A stretch of DNA of 64,000 nt. It comes from Acinetobacter boissieri. GTDB taxonomy: Bacteria; Pseudomonadota; Gammaproteobacteria; Pseudomonadales; Moraxellaceae. The DNA lies in NCBI RefSeq assembly GCF_900096955.1, contig NZ_FMYL01000009.1, forward strand, positions 62,001-126,000. Direction: 5' to 3'. The first letter of the stretch is position 1, and every line of letters begins with the position of its first letter. Below, piece after piece: positions 1 through 7,742 of this stretch. The notes under the pieces are model-generated. The model saw only the letters and a list, made by a program, of their open reading frames with translations. It was not told the DNA's origin and searched no databases. A program made the translations under genes and the position numbers.

Positions 1-875
1 TCTTGCTTAATATCAAACTTAGAAAAATGCACATCATGAAGAATCATATTCATGCGTGCCAAGTTATATGTTGTACGATTCATCTCTTGACCGTAAATCA
101 TATCAACATCATTCACTTCACGCTTCACACGTAACAGTAAAGAACCTGATCCACATGTCGGGTCGTAGACAGAACGCAGTTGCGTTTTACCATCTGTGAC
201 TATTTTAGCAAGTAATGTCGAAACAGCTTGAGGTGTATAGAACTCCCCTGCTTTTTTACCTGCACCACTGGCAAATTCACCAATCAAGTACTCGTAAGCA
301 TCACCCAAGACATCAGACTCGGTATTACTTAAATCGAAATCAATTTTATCTAAGTGAGAAAGGACTTTAGTAATGAGTGTATTACGGTCAGTCGCATTGT
401 TGCCAAGCTTCGTAGAGTTTAAATCTAAATCTTCAAACAAATTTGCAAAGTCATCTTCTGATTCAGTGCCTGCAGTACTGTTTTGAATCACTTTAAATGT
501 ATTGGTTAAATCATCAAGAATAAATCCATCTGCCTGACGACCACGTTCAGCAAGGCTGTGAAATAGTTGTTTTGGAGCAAGGGAAAAACCCACATCAGAA
601 ATTGCATTGTCTTGAATGGCTTGTATGAATTCTAGATGTTCAGGGTTGTTTTCGTCTAGTTCATAATATTTTTCATCAAGTCCTTCTTCTTGAAGTAATA
701 TATTTGCAAAGTTTACTGTCTTTTCTGATAAATACTTATAAAAAATGAATCCTAAAATATAGTCTCGAAACTCATCTGCACCCATTGTGCCACGAAGGTC
801 ATTGGCAATACTCCAAAGATTTTTTTTAAGTTGTTGTAGTTGGGCTTGAGACATAGATAACACTGCTGTAGTCAT
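1..875 (-). CDS. hsdM: Type I restriction-modification methylase subunit M, N-terminal part (cut by window edge)
   Basis: HsdM is the N6-adenine methylase and core subunit of type I restriction-modification complexes, working with HsdS and HsdR in the cytoplasm. About 291 residues are visible. An N-terminal helical domain (HsdM_N type, residues about 10-170) is followed by the linker motif GEFYTP near 210-215 and the S-adenosylmethionine motif I DPTCGSGSLLL near 238-248. NLARMNMILHDV follows near 271. The catalytic NPP(Y/F) motif would lie beyond the left edge. The start is the ATG at 875; a second ATG seven codons in (MSQAQLQQL) is also possible. hsdS and hsdR are expected to the left and cannot be checked. 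The family call is firm; whether the gene is intact is unknown. Confidence 0.92.
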   Translation of the reverse strand, partial: MTTAVLSMSQAQLQQLKKNLWSIANDLRGTMGADEFRDYILGFIFYKYLSEKTVNFANILLQEEGLDEKYYELDENNPEHLEFIQAIQDNAISDVGFSLAPKQLFHSLAERGRQADGFILDDLTNTFKVIQNSTAGTESEDDFANLFEDLDLNSTKLGNNATDRNTLITKVLSHLDKIDFDLSNTESDVLGDAYEYLIGEFASGAGKKAGEFYTPQAVSTLLAKIVTDGKTQLRSVYDPTCGSGSLLLRVKREVNDVDMIYGQEMNRTTYNLARMNMILHDVHFSKFDIKQ

Positions 876-1017
876 TTTAAATTTAGTCTATTGTACAAAA
901 AAATAAGTGTTTGTAGTGCATTGTATTATTTAAAGCGACAAGTTTTGTCGCAATCGTAAATAAGGCAACTTCAAGCAGATATTATTTTGATAGATAAACA
1001 ACCAAGGTGTGTAAACC

Positions 1018-1206
1018 ATAACGAAATATTATCCAGAGCTTGATCATGTATCAGACGTTTTAAAATGTATCCCACATCCAAAAGCTGAAGCAATCGCAAA
1101 AGCCATTCGAACCTGTAATGACGATGAAGTAGAAACTATTCAAAAAGTATGTTCAACAATACATAGTGTGAAACCGTTAAAAAGACAAAGAAAGACTGGT
1201 GGGTAA
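1018..1206 (+). pseudogene. Small 62-codon ORF whose start codon reads ATA
   Basis: From 1018 there is an open frame of 62 codons ending in TAA at 1204-1206. It begins I-T-K-Y-Y-P-E-L-D-H and ends with a basic tail, K-R-Q-R-K-T-G-G. A stop at 1012-1014 blocks any upstream extension, and there is no ATG, GTG or TTG near the front. An AAGGTG ribosome-binding-like run at 1004-1009 sits 8 bases before the ATA, exactly where a start should be. The composition looks coding (DDEVETIQKVCSTIH). Either the start ATG mutated to ATA and the gene is dead, or ATA is used at low efficiency. I do not recognise the family. It is divergent from hsdM. Confidence 0.5.
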
Positions 1207-1625
1207 AACTTTGATGTTACTGGCTGTATGAATAATTAGATGGTTTCACTGTATCTCATAACTACTTTATGAGGGTTAATATAAAATTATAGTTAGATTT
1301 GCTTCAAATCTTGTTTATTTATTATTTTAAATTAACTAAAACTTATATAACAATATTCAAAAATCAAACAATAAGTCATAGAAAAATAAACCCTTATTCA
1401 ATTTATATTCCTTCATTATATAAATAAATTTAAATAAAGCATTATGAGTAGCCCCATTGAGAAAGAGAAATTTCGGGTGTATTTTTGCTTTCACAATGCT
1501 TTGTAAATCATCGTTTGTTATTGATTTTTTAACCATTAAAAGTGCTAATATTAAAAACTTATACATAAAATTATATATTTTTGTCGTAAAAATTGATAAA
1601 AATGACTACTAAAGAGGATATCAGC
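1207..1625. other. Gene-poor stretch, nothing clear
   Basis: This AT-rich interval separates the small ATA-start ORF from the Rossmann gene. The only sizeable open frame is a 69-codon minus-strand one (1357-1566, beginning MYKFLILALLMVKKS). It has no visible ribosome-binding site and a composition expected of random AT-rich DNA, so I do not call it. No repeat or clear hairpin was seen. Confidence 0.5.
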
Positions 1626-2261
1626 ATGACATCAGTTTTAATCGCAGGTGCAACAGGGTTAGTTGGACATCATGCTCTGCTCAAAGCATTGGCTGACCCT
1701 CGTATTGAACGTGTAATTGCACCAACAAGACGGCCTTTGGACCCTCATCCTAAGTTAAATAATCCTGTTATAGATATGTCTAATTTACCTAAAAATGCAG
1801 ATTGGTGGGCTGTAGACAATGTGATTTGTGCACTAGGTACTACTCGTAAAAAAGCTGGATCAGCAGAGGCCTTTCGAGTAATTGATTATGATTTACAATA
1901 TGAAATCGCTCTACACACTCATCATCATGGAGCACGAAATTTTGCACTCACCTCCTCTATAGGGGCAAATGCAAATTCTCTTTTTCTTTATTTACGTACT
2001 AAAGGAGAACTGGAAAACTCTATTTCACGTCTTCCATGGCAATCGCTGACTATTTTACGTCCGGGTACTATTATTGGATCAAGAGAGGATTCACGCTTAA
2101 ATGAAAAAATTATCTCTACAGCTTTGAAACTACTTTCACCAATTATTTCTAAAAAATATCATGGCAATCATGCTGAAGATATTGCTTCTACTTTGCTTAA
2201 CTCAGTATTATCGGGTAACTCAGGCTTACATATATTAGAGGCTGATCGTATTCATAAATAA
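1626..2261 (+). CDS. NAD(P)-binding Rossmann-fold protein, atypical SDR/NmrA-like
   Basis: The 211-residue product starts with a dinucleotide-binding strand and loop, VLIAGATGLVGHHAL, at residues 4-18. It continues with the second-strand arginines (PTRRPLD) and a conserved VICALGTTRKKAGS segment. These are typical of the small HTATIP2/NmrA-like oxidoreductases that bind NAD(P)H. A YLRTKGELE segment stands where the SDR catalytic Tyr-x3-Lys would be (Y..TK..LE). The substrate cannot be told. I chose the ATG at 1626 because AAAGAGG lies 9 bases upstream at 1611-1617; an upstream in-frame ATG at 1593 has no such site. It stands alone, with no neighbour within 300 bases on its strand. Confidence 0.8.
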   Translation: MTSVLIAGATGLVGHHALLKALADPRIERVIAPTRRPLDPHPKLNNPVIDMSNLPKNADWWAVDNVICALGTTRKKAGSAEAFRVIDYDLQYEIALHTHHHGARNFALTSSIGANANSLFLYLRTKGELENSISRLPWQSLTILRPGTIIGSREDSRLNEKIISTALKLLSPIISKKYHGNHAEDIASTLLNSVLSGNSGLHILEADRIHK

Positions 2262-2576
2262 TTCGAGTTCAATAGTACAAGCAGTAAATGGACTTCTTTG
2301 CAAAATAAGAGTTGCTGATATTAGGTGAAAATTGTAACTCTTACTACGCTAAATGAGGTTGAACCGTCTAAAGGTTGACTTCCCTACAAATAGCTTCATC
2401 GTAAATATACGATTTATATGCGAAGTTAGAAAAAAAGACCATATATTATAGTCTGGCCCTTATCTTCGTTTAATGCAAAATAAATCGATAATTTACATTA
2501 AGAATGTATAGTCAACTATAAAACTTTATTGCAATACAAATATACTTTTCAATTGACGAAAAAACCATAGACAGAT
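2262..2576. other. Intergenic, weak hairpins only
   Basis: There is no credible ORF here. An imperfect hairpin (CTTCATCGTAAAT with TTTATATGCGAAG, about 2396-2427) and an AGAC...AGTCT pair near 2436-2455 lie downstream of the Rossmann gene and may act in transcription termination. Neither is perfect. Confidence 0.35.
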
Positions 2577-2972
2577 ATGCTTTGTCATCTTTTAATGACC
2601 AACAAAATTATGGCAAAATACCAAGTTATGGCGAATGAGTTCCCATCTAACCATTCTTCTTTAAACTCCCCTCGCAAGTGCCATAAATTAAGGAAGTCAT
2701 CAGGTAAACTGATGTATAAAGTAAATCTATCTACTGATAATCAGTACGTATTAGAAATTGATAATATTTCTGCGACTAAGCACCAAATTGCTCAGCATGG
2801 TAACTCTGATTCAGCTACAGAATCATTTGATCTTAGCTCTATATTAGCAAGCTTAGTGATTGGCAAAACATTTGGTTCTGCAGCAAAACTACTGCCAATG
2901 TTGTCAAATAACAATGATGCTAAATTTGTTACTGCGGTTCTACTTGATTTAGAAATCATAAAAATAAGTTAA
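2577..2972 (+). CDS. Hypothetical protein, unrecognised
   Basis: This is an open frame of 131 codons that matches no family I know. The first 45 residues are polar and basic (S/N/K/R rich). The rest looks more like a folded domain: MYKVNLSTDNQYVLEID, then a hydrophobic alpha-helical part with LSSILASLVIGKTFGSAAKLL. The ATG at 2712 (residue 46) has AGGTAAACTG just before it and may be the true start, giving an 86-residue protein; the ATG at 2577 has no clear ribosome-binding site. It stands alone between intergenic stretches. A possible terminator lies downstream at 3029-3062. Confidence 0.45.
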   Translation: MLCHLLMTNKIMAKYQVMANEFPSNHSSLNSPRKCHKLRKSSGKLMYKVNLSTDNQYVLEIDNISATKHQIAQHGNSDSATESFDLSSILASLVIGKTFGSAAKLLPMLSNNNDAKFVTAVLLDLEIIKIS

Positions 2973-3292
2973 TGTTTTTTAATATAGTATAGCTATAAAT
3001 TTGTAGTTCAGTTTGTTCTTAAACTACTCACCCCTTATACGCTGAGTTAATGTATGGGGGTGTTTAGCTATATTTAAAAAGATATTATGTACGTAGCACA
3101 ATCAAATAATATAGGATTAAGTCTTTTAAACTTCATTTAATATCTTAGAGAAAATCTGCATAGATTCATTTGAACAATAGATGTTATTTATTGTTTATAA
3201 CAAAAAACCTAAAATATTTTATCTCACAGCATCTAAACATCTAAAATAAATACATATCAATAAAACATTTAAGCTCATTTACTCTGTAATTA
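2973..3292. other. Intergenic with one possible terminator hairpin
   Basis: CACCCC at 3029-3034 pairs with GGGGTG at 3057-3062, followed by TTTAG. The next bases inward (ATAC/GTAT) can extend the stem. It could end the 2577-2972 transcript. The rest is AT-rich and holds no credible gene. Confidence 0.4.
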
Positions 3293-3847
3293 TTACATAA
3301 CAATACCACAGGCGATACGACCACCACCACCACCAAGCGGTTTTGGTGTATCTGAATAGTTATCTCCACCACTGTGTATAACAATCGCATGACCTTTAAC
3401 ATCGGCAAGTTTTAAACGTGGTGCGAAGCTAGTTTCTTTCACACGGCCATCTGCTTGTGCAGTTAAAAATGGTAAATCACCAAGATGCCCTGTTAATGGT
3501 GTGCCGTGGTGCTCTGCGTGATTCGGATTCAAGTGCCCACCCGCAGCTAAAGCAGGGCCAACTTTCCCATCTTTACCCAAGGTTCCACATGAACCATATT
3601 CATGCACATGAAATCCGTGAGGACCTGATGGGATGTTTGTAAAGTCTGTTAAAATTTTTAACCCTTGAGACGTATCTTGCAGAGTTACCGTTCCTAGCTT
3701 CTCACCTATACCTTGTTGTGATACTGCGTAAACACTCACTTTTTCTTTGGGTTTTTGATTAAATGAATAAAAAGTATTACAGCCTGTCATAATTAACACA
3801 CTTGAAATACACAAACCGAATGTCTTATAAAAATGGTTAATATTCAT
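3293..3847 (-). CDS. sodC: Cu/Zn superoxide dismutase, lipoprotein
   Basis: SodC dismutes superoxide in the periplasm. The 184-residue product has a lipoprotein signal with lipobox IMTGC (Cys23), so the enzyme should be lipid-anchored. Copper ligands are visible in GFHVHEYGSC (His80, His82), and zinc/copper ligands in GGHLNPNHAEHHG and HAIVIHSGGDNYSD. Cys87 and Cys180 form the usual disulfide. The glycine-rich GGGGGRIACG at the C-terminus is typical of the family. ATG at 3847 has AGGAAAAAATCA before it. It is a single-gene unit flanked by long intergenic stretches. Confidence 0.96.
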   Translation of the reverse strand: MNINHFYKTFGLCISSVLIMTGCNTFYSFNQKPKEKVSVYAVSQQGIGEKLGTVTLQDTSQGLKILTDFTNIPSGPHGFHVHEYGSCGTLGKDGKVGPALAAGGHLNPNHAEHHGTPLTGHLGDLPFLTAQADGRVKETSFAPRLKLADVKGHAIVIHSGGDNYSDTPKPLGGGGGRIACGIVM

Positions 3848-4323
3848 TGATTTTTTCCTATTTAATTCGAGTTATATCTGCGTTACAAAATCTACAAAAA
3901 ACTTAGAAGCGATAAAGTGCACTTAAATAACTAAACTATGGCTTCAATCGTATTTTATAAATTTTAACTTTTTTAAATCATAAATCTTTTATTGTTAAGT
4001 CATCTTAAAGGAACAGTATTTAAATTTGCTACTGACTTATTGTAATTTATATTGTATTTAGGCTCATAAAAACACTAAAACTTAAATTTTTATATTTAAA
4101 GTTGTCGTACTTGTACAATAGTCTGATTTAATAAAAAATAAACTTAGCGTCATGGCCACCAATGTCTTAAAACATGTAAGATATGATCTAATATAGTAAT
4201 AGGTTATGGACAAATCTCACCTCATACAACATAGCCTGTAAACGTTATTGGCAGTTGAATGTTGTATTAAACATAATAGCTCATATGATAAACAAGCATG
4301 GCGTATGTTGCCCATAAAGAACA
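3848..4323. other. Intergenic, nothing seen
   Basis: This is 476 bases between sodC (whose promoter must lie at its left end, reading minus) and the DUF2939 gene. The DNA is AT-rich, with no ORF, no clean hairpin and no recognisable protein remnant in six frames. Confidence 0.5.
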
Positions 4324-4884
4324 CTATAAATTTTGATTTTTATCCATTGGTATACTCACCTTTATAATTTTCCAACTTAAACCATCTCTCTCCAATATCA
4401 CTTTAACCTGCTTATACTTCTCTTGCGTAGCAATTGTGATTTCAAACTCGTTTATAGACAAATACTGTGTTGAGTAATTTTCTGTTGCTGTCTGATTTGG
4501 TTGCACTTGAATTGGGTTATTTGTATTTTTAATTTGAGAGTCTAAATTTAAATTCACTGTTTTACCCTGCATCATCAGGGTAAGACCTTCAGGTGTTACA
4601 ACTAAATCTGTTATTTTATCCACCATAACTAATGCAAACATTTGACCAAGCCCTTCCATACCTTCATGTTTCGAAGGATCCATTTGTTTTGTTAAATATG
4701 TGTTCATTTGAGCTTTCAAATTTTGTCGAACACTTGGAAAATCAACATAGCTAGCGACTTTTGCACTGTCATTGGCATTTATTGCACTTTTGAGATTATT
4801 GAGCATAATATACGGAGATACATAAATATAACCGCCTATCAATAAAGTGACAGTGACCATTGCCACAATAATTTTTTTATTCAT
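4324..4884 (-). CDS. DUF2939 domain protein, membrane-anchored
   Basis: The 186-residue product has one N-terminal membrane helix (about residues 5-22, IIVAMVTVTLLIGGYIYV) followed by a periplasmic domain. The YVSPYIMLNNLKSAINANDSAKVASYVDFPSVRQ start is the hallmark of DUF2939 proteins: an aromatic region, a helix, then a D-F-P-x-(V/L)-R motif. The function of the family is unknown. The shape (anchor plus short NTF2-like fold with sheet at the end) suggests a periplasmic binding or lipid-handling role, but that is inference. It is monocistronic. ATG at 4884 follows a weak AGAGAAGAC site. Confidence 0.85.
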   Translation of the reverse strand: MNKKIIVAMVTVTLLIGGYIYVSPYIMLNNLKSAINANDSAKVASYVDFPSVRQNLKAQMNTYLTKQMDPSKHEGMEGLGQMFALVMVDKITDLVVTPEGLTLMMQGKTVNLNLDSQIKNTNNPIQVQPNQTATENYSTQYLSINEFEITIATQEKYKQVKVILERDGLSWKIIKVSIPMDKNQNL

Positions 4885-5288
4885 GTAGTCTTCTCTGCTA
4901 TTTAATTTACATTACATCTTTTTTATTTCAGACAATCGTGACTTAATTGCGATATCTGATTGGCTTAGCACAACCACACAGATAAAGATCTCTCATTTCA
5001 AAAGAGGTTCACAACTTAACTCTGTAATATTATTAACGATATAACCCTACTGAGCATCCCTTTTGATTAGGCAGCTATAAAGTACTTAATACAATATAAG
5101 TAAGTGGTTTATATACCATAGCTATAATTTTTAAAAACCGACTCGCAAAATTAAAGATTAAACTTTAATTTACACTTCAGTTACAAAATAAATTATTTTT
5201 AGCGAAACTTTTTAGCAAAACAAAACGAACTATATATAAGGATATGTATTAAAACATACGCCTACTCATGAATATAGGAACTAGACTT
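4885..5288. other. Intergenic upstream of the peroxiredoxin operon
   Basis: This is 404 bases between divergent genes (DUF2939 on minus, peroxiredoxin on plus). It must hold both promoters. A candidate ECF-type promoter at 5180-5206 is listed separately. There are no ORFs or repeats. Confidence 0.5.
5180..5206 (+). promoter_or_regulatory. Candidate ECF sigma promoter (GTTACA - 17 bases - CGAA)
   Basis: GTTACA at 5180-5185 is followed after 17 bases by CGAA at 5203-5206, about 80 bases upstream of the peroxiredoxin start. It resembles the GTAAC...CGAA type of element used by SigF-like ECF factors that pair with NrsF anti-sigma factors. One match in AT-rich DNA is weak evidence; the operon contains its own ECF factor, which makes self-control likely. 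Confidence 0.3.
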
Positions 5289-5861
5289 ATGATAAATTTT
5301 AACACCAAAAAACGATCTAGCTTAATAACAACATCTATGCTGGCTGTATCTCTTGGCGTAGCCTCTTTAGCAACCCATGCGGCTTTACCTATAAATAGTA
5401 CTGCCCCATCTTTTACTGCAAATGCAGCACTTGCAGGTAAAGACTTTAGTTTTTCTTTAGACAAAGCACTTAAAAAAGGACCTGTAGTACTGTACTTCTT
5501 CCCTGTTGCCTTTTCTTCAGGCTGTACTTTAGAGGCACATGCTTTTGCTGAGGCATCAGATTCATTTAATGCTAAAGGCGCAACAGTCTATGGCATTACT
5601 GCTGGTAACGTAGAGAAAATTAAAGAGTTTTCAGCACAAGAATGTCGTAATAAATTTGCAATTATTGCAGATCCAGGGGCTAAAATTGCAAAAGAATATG
5701 ACAGTTTAATGGTTGGAAAAGATAAACTTTTATCTAATCGTACCTCATACGTTATTACACCAGATCACAAAGTACTTATGTCTTATACAGATAGTAATCC
5801 TGAAATGCATATCCATAAAACCATGGATGCTGTTACTGAATGGCAAAAAATAAAAAAATAA
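5289..5861 (+). CDS. Periplasmic peroxiredoxin (BCP/PrxQ-like)
   Basis: This thiol peroxidase reduces peroxides with a catalytic cysteine. The 190-residue product has a Sec signal peptide (residues 1-31, ending ASLATHA), so it acts in the periplasm. The peroxidatic motif FFPVAFSSGCT places Cys79 in the usual P-x3-T/S-x2-C frame (serine replaces threonine). A second cysteine, Cys119 in AQEC, is a possible resolving residue. I chose ATG 5289 because TAGGA precedes it; an upstream ATG at 5268 adds seven residues in front of the signal. It heads a tight plus-strand unit: the DsbD-like gene begins 33 bases on, then the ECF sigma and anti-sigma genes. The DsbD-like protein is the likely electron donor. 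Confidence 0.9.
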   Translation: MINFNTKKRSSLITTSMLAVSLGVASLATHAALPINSTAPSFTANAALAGKDFSFSLDKALKKGPVVLYFFPVAFSSGCTLEAHAFAEASDSFNAKGATVYGITAGNVEKIKEFSAQECRNKFAIIADPGAKIAKEYDSLMVGKDKLLSNRTSYVITPDHKVLMSYTDSNPEMHIHKTMDAVTEWQKIKK

Positions 5862-5894
5862 AAACTCGCCTTTAATCTTAAAGAGATCATCATC

Positions 5895-7145
5895 ATGCTT
5901 GTCGCAATTTTATCTGCCTTTTTAGGTGGGCTTATTTTAAATTTTATGCCCTGTGTTTTTCCTATTATTTCTTTTAAAATTATGGGATTAATCGGACATA
6001 TAGACGATAAAAATCGCCTACGCAAAGAAGGTATTGCCTTTATGGTTGGCGTGATTGTTTCAATGCTGGCCTTAACTGGTGTATTACTGGCGTTACGGGC
6101 AGGTGGTGAAGCAATAGGCTGGGGTTTTCAATTACAATCGCCAAAAATAGTCACTGTACTTGCTCTAATTATATTGGCATCTGCACTTAATTTGTCTGGT
6201 GTATTTGAAGCAGGTTTAAGACTACAACGTGTTGGTCAGAACCAAAATGGAAAAAGTGGTATTTACGGTGCAGCCTTAACAGGTGCTTTAGCTATTGTTG
6301 TGGCTACGCCGTGTACCGCTCCATTTATGGCCAGTGCAGTCAGTTATGCATCGGTGCAAAGTACACCTGTCGCTTTAGCTATATTTGTAAGCTTGGCTAT
6401 AGGCTTTGCGACCCCATTTACTTTACTTTCCTTTGCTCCAAGTTTGTCTAAAAAACTACCTAAACCAGGGGCATGGATGGAAACATTAAAGCATTTCTTG
6501 GCTTTTCCAATGTATGCTGCCACTGCTTGGTTGGTATGGGTTGTAGCACAACAAACTGATGCGTCTGGGCTTGCGAGTGTTTTAATGTGCTGTGTGATTT
6601 TAGCTTTGACTGCTTGGGTGTATGGTCTAGCACAGCGCCGTGCACTATTAGAAAAGAAATCTGTGTGGCAGTACTGTATCACTATAGGCTTATTGGCAAT
6701 CATCCTTTATCTAATTTTCAGCCCAGCAAGTACGTTACAAATCAAAGAAAATACACAAACAACCACAGGCCAAATTAGTCATCAGCCCAATAAAGCAACA
6801 GCAATAAAATGGTCCCCTGTAGCATTAGCAGATGCTCAAAAAACGCACCGCCCTATTTTTATAGACTTCAATGCATCTTGGTGTATTACTTGTCAAGTTA
6901 ACGATAAAAACGTAATCTCTACAGATGAAGTGCAAACGGCATTATTAAAAACTAATACTGTTTATATGGTTGCTGACTCTACAAATTATAACGTAGATAT
7001 TGTGAAAGCTATGGCAGACTACGGACGCGATGGCCTACCATTATATGTCATTTACCCTGCAAATGGTGGTAAACCCGTTATTTTACCGCAAGTACTTACC
7101 AAATCTGGTTTTATTACCGCATTAGAACAAGCAGCAAAACTATAA
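5895..7145 (+). CDS. DsbD/ScsB-like membrane thiol reductant carrier with C-terminal thioredoxin domain
   Basis: The protein carries electrons from cytoplasmic thioredoxin across the inner membrane. The first 285 residues form the CcdA/DsbD-beta membrane domain of about eight helices with the paired cysteines in NFMPCVFPI (Cys20) and VVATPCTAPFM. The end (about 310-416) is a periplasmic thioredoxin domain with active site WCITC and the cis-proline segment GLPLYVIY. The N-terminal alpha domain of E. coli DsbD, the one that hands electrons to DsbC, is missing. That suggests another partner, most simply the peroxiredoxin encoded 33 bases upstream. AAAGAGATC precedes the ATG. The sigma factor gene follows after 16 bases. 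Confidence 0.9.
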   Translation: MLVAILSAFLGGLILNFMPCVFPIISFKIMGLIGHIDDKNRLRKEGIAFMVGVIVSMLALTGVLLALRAGGEAIGWGFQLQSPKIVTVLALIILASALNLSGVFEAGLRLQRVGQNQNGKSGIYGAALTGALAIVVATPCTAPFMASAVSYASVQSTPVALAIFVSLAIGFATPFTLLSFAPSLSKKLPKPGAWMETLKHFLAFPMYAATAWLVWVVAQQTDASGLASVLMCCVILALTAWVYGLAQRRALLEKKSVWQYCITIGLLAIILYLIFSPASTLQIKENTQTTTGQISHQPNKATAIKWSPVALADAQKTHRPIFIDFNASWCITCQVNDKNVISTDEVQTALLKTNTVYMVADSTNYNVDIVKAMADYGRDGLPLYVIYPANGGKPVILPQVLTKSGFITALEQAAKL

Positions 7146-7161
7146 TATTAAGAGGTGTTCC

Positions 7162-7740
7162 TTGGGCAAATTCGTTTCAAAAACATCGAAAGAATTTGCA
7201 CCTCAAACGCAGTGGTCTGAACTTATGCGTTTATCACAGCTAGGAAATGAAGATGCATATCGGCAACTGTTACATGCAATTGCACCTGCAATTGAACGTT
7301 TTGCATGCTACAAAGTGAGCGATCACTCAATTATTGATGATATTGTGCAAGATAGCTTAATGAGCATACATACACTTCGCCATACTTATGACCCCAAGCG
7401 GCCAATACTGCCATGGATTGTTGCAATTACTTCTGCACGTGCCATCGATATTGTTCGAAAATATAATCGACATTGGAAAAGAGAAATACACGATGAATTA
7501 CTTTTACAACACATTGTTGATGAATCTTATGACAATGATTTAGAGCATGAAGAAAATGTACACCAGCTCAATGGTTTACTAAAACACTTAACACCAGCGC
7601 AACGGGAAATTATACAACTGGTTAAACTTGATGAACTCAGTTTAGATGAAACATCAAAAAAAACAGGGCTATCCATCGCTGCTGTAAAGTCCTTGTTACA
7701 TCGCGCTTTAACAACATTACGGCATTATGGTAGAGATTAA
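7162..7740 (+). CDS. ECF-type RNA polymerase sigma factor (SigF-like)
   Basis: The 192-residue alternative sigma factor directs RNA polymerase to a small stress regulon. Region 2 lies at about residues 30-100 and includes DDIVQDSLMSIHTLRHTYDP and PWIVAITSARAIDIVRK. Region 4 lies at about 138-190 (LTPAQREIIQLVKLDELSLDE with the helix-turn-helix SIAAVKSLLHRALTTLR). The start is TTG at 7162, supported by AGAGGTG 4-5 bases upstream at 7151-7157; no ATG lies at the right distance. The anti-sigma gene follows with a 2-base gap, a classic co-regulated pair. The two upstream genes are probably its targets and it likely controls its own operon. Confidence 0.92.
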   Translation: MGKFVSKTSKEFAPQTQWSELMRLSQLGNEDAYRQLLHAIAPAIERFACYKVSDHSIIDDIVQDSLMSIHTLRHTYDPKRPILPWIVAITSARAIDIVRKYNRHWKREIHDELLLQHIVDESYDNDLEHEENVHQLNGLLKHLTPAQREIIQLVKLDELSLDETSKKTGLSIAAVKSLLHRALTTLRHYGRD

Positions 7741-7742
7741 TC

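Noticed and set aside
1357-1566. 69-codon minus-strand frame as a small gene
   Set aside because: There is no ribosome-binding site, and the composition (Lys, Asn, Phe, Ile, Leu) is what AT-rich non-coding DNA gives.
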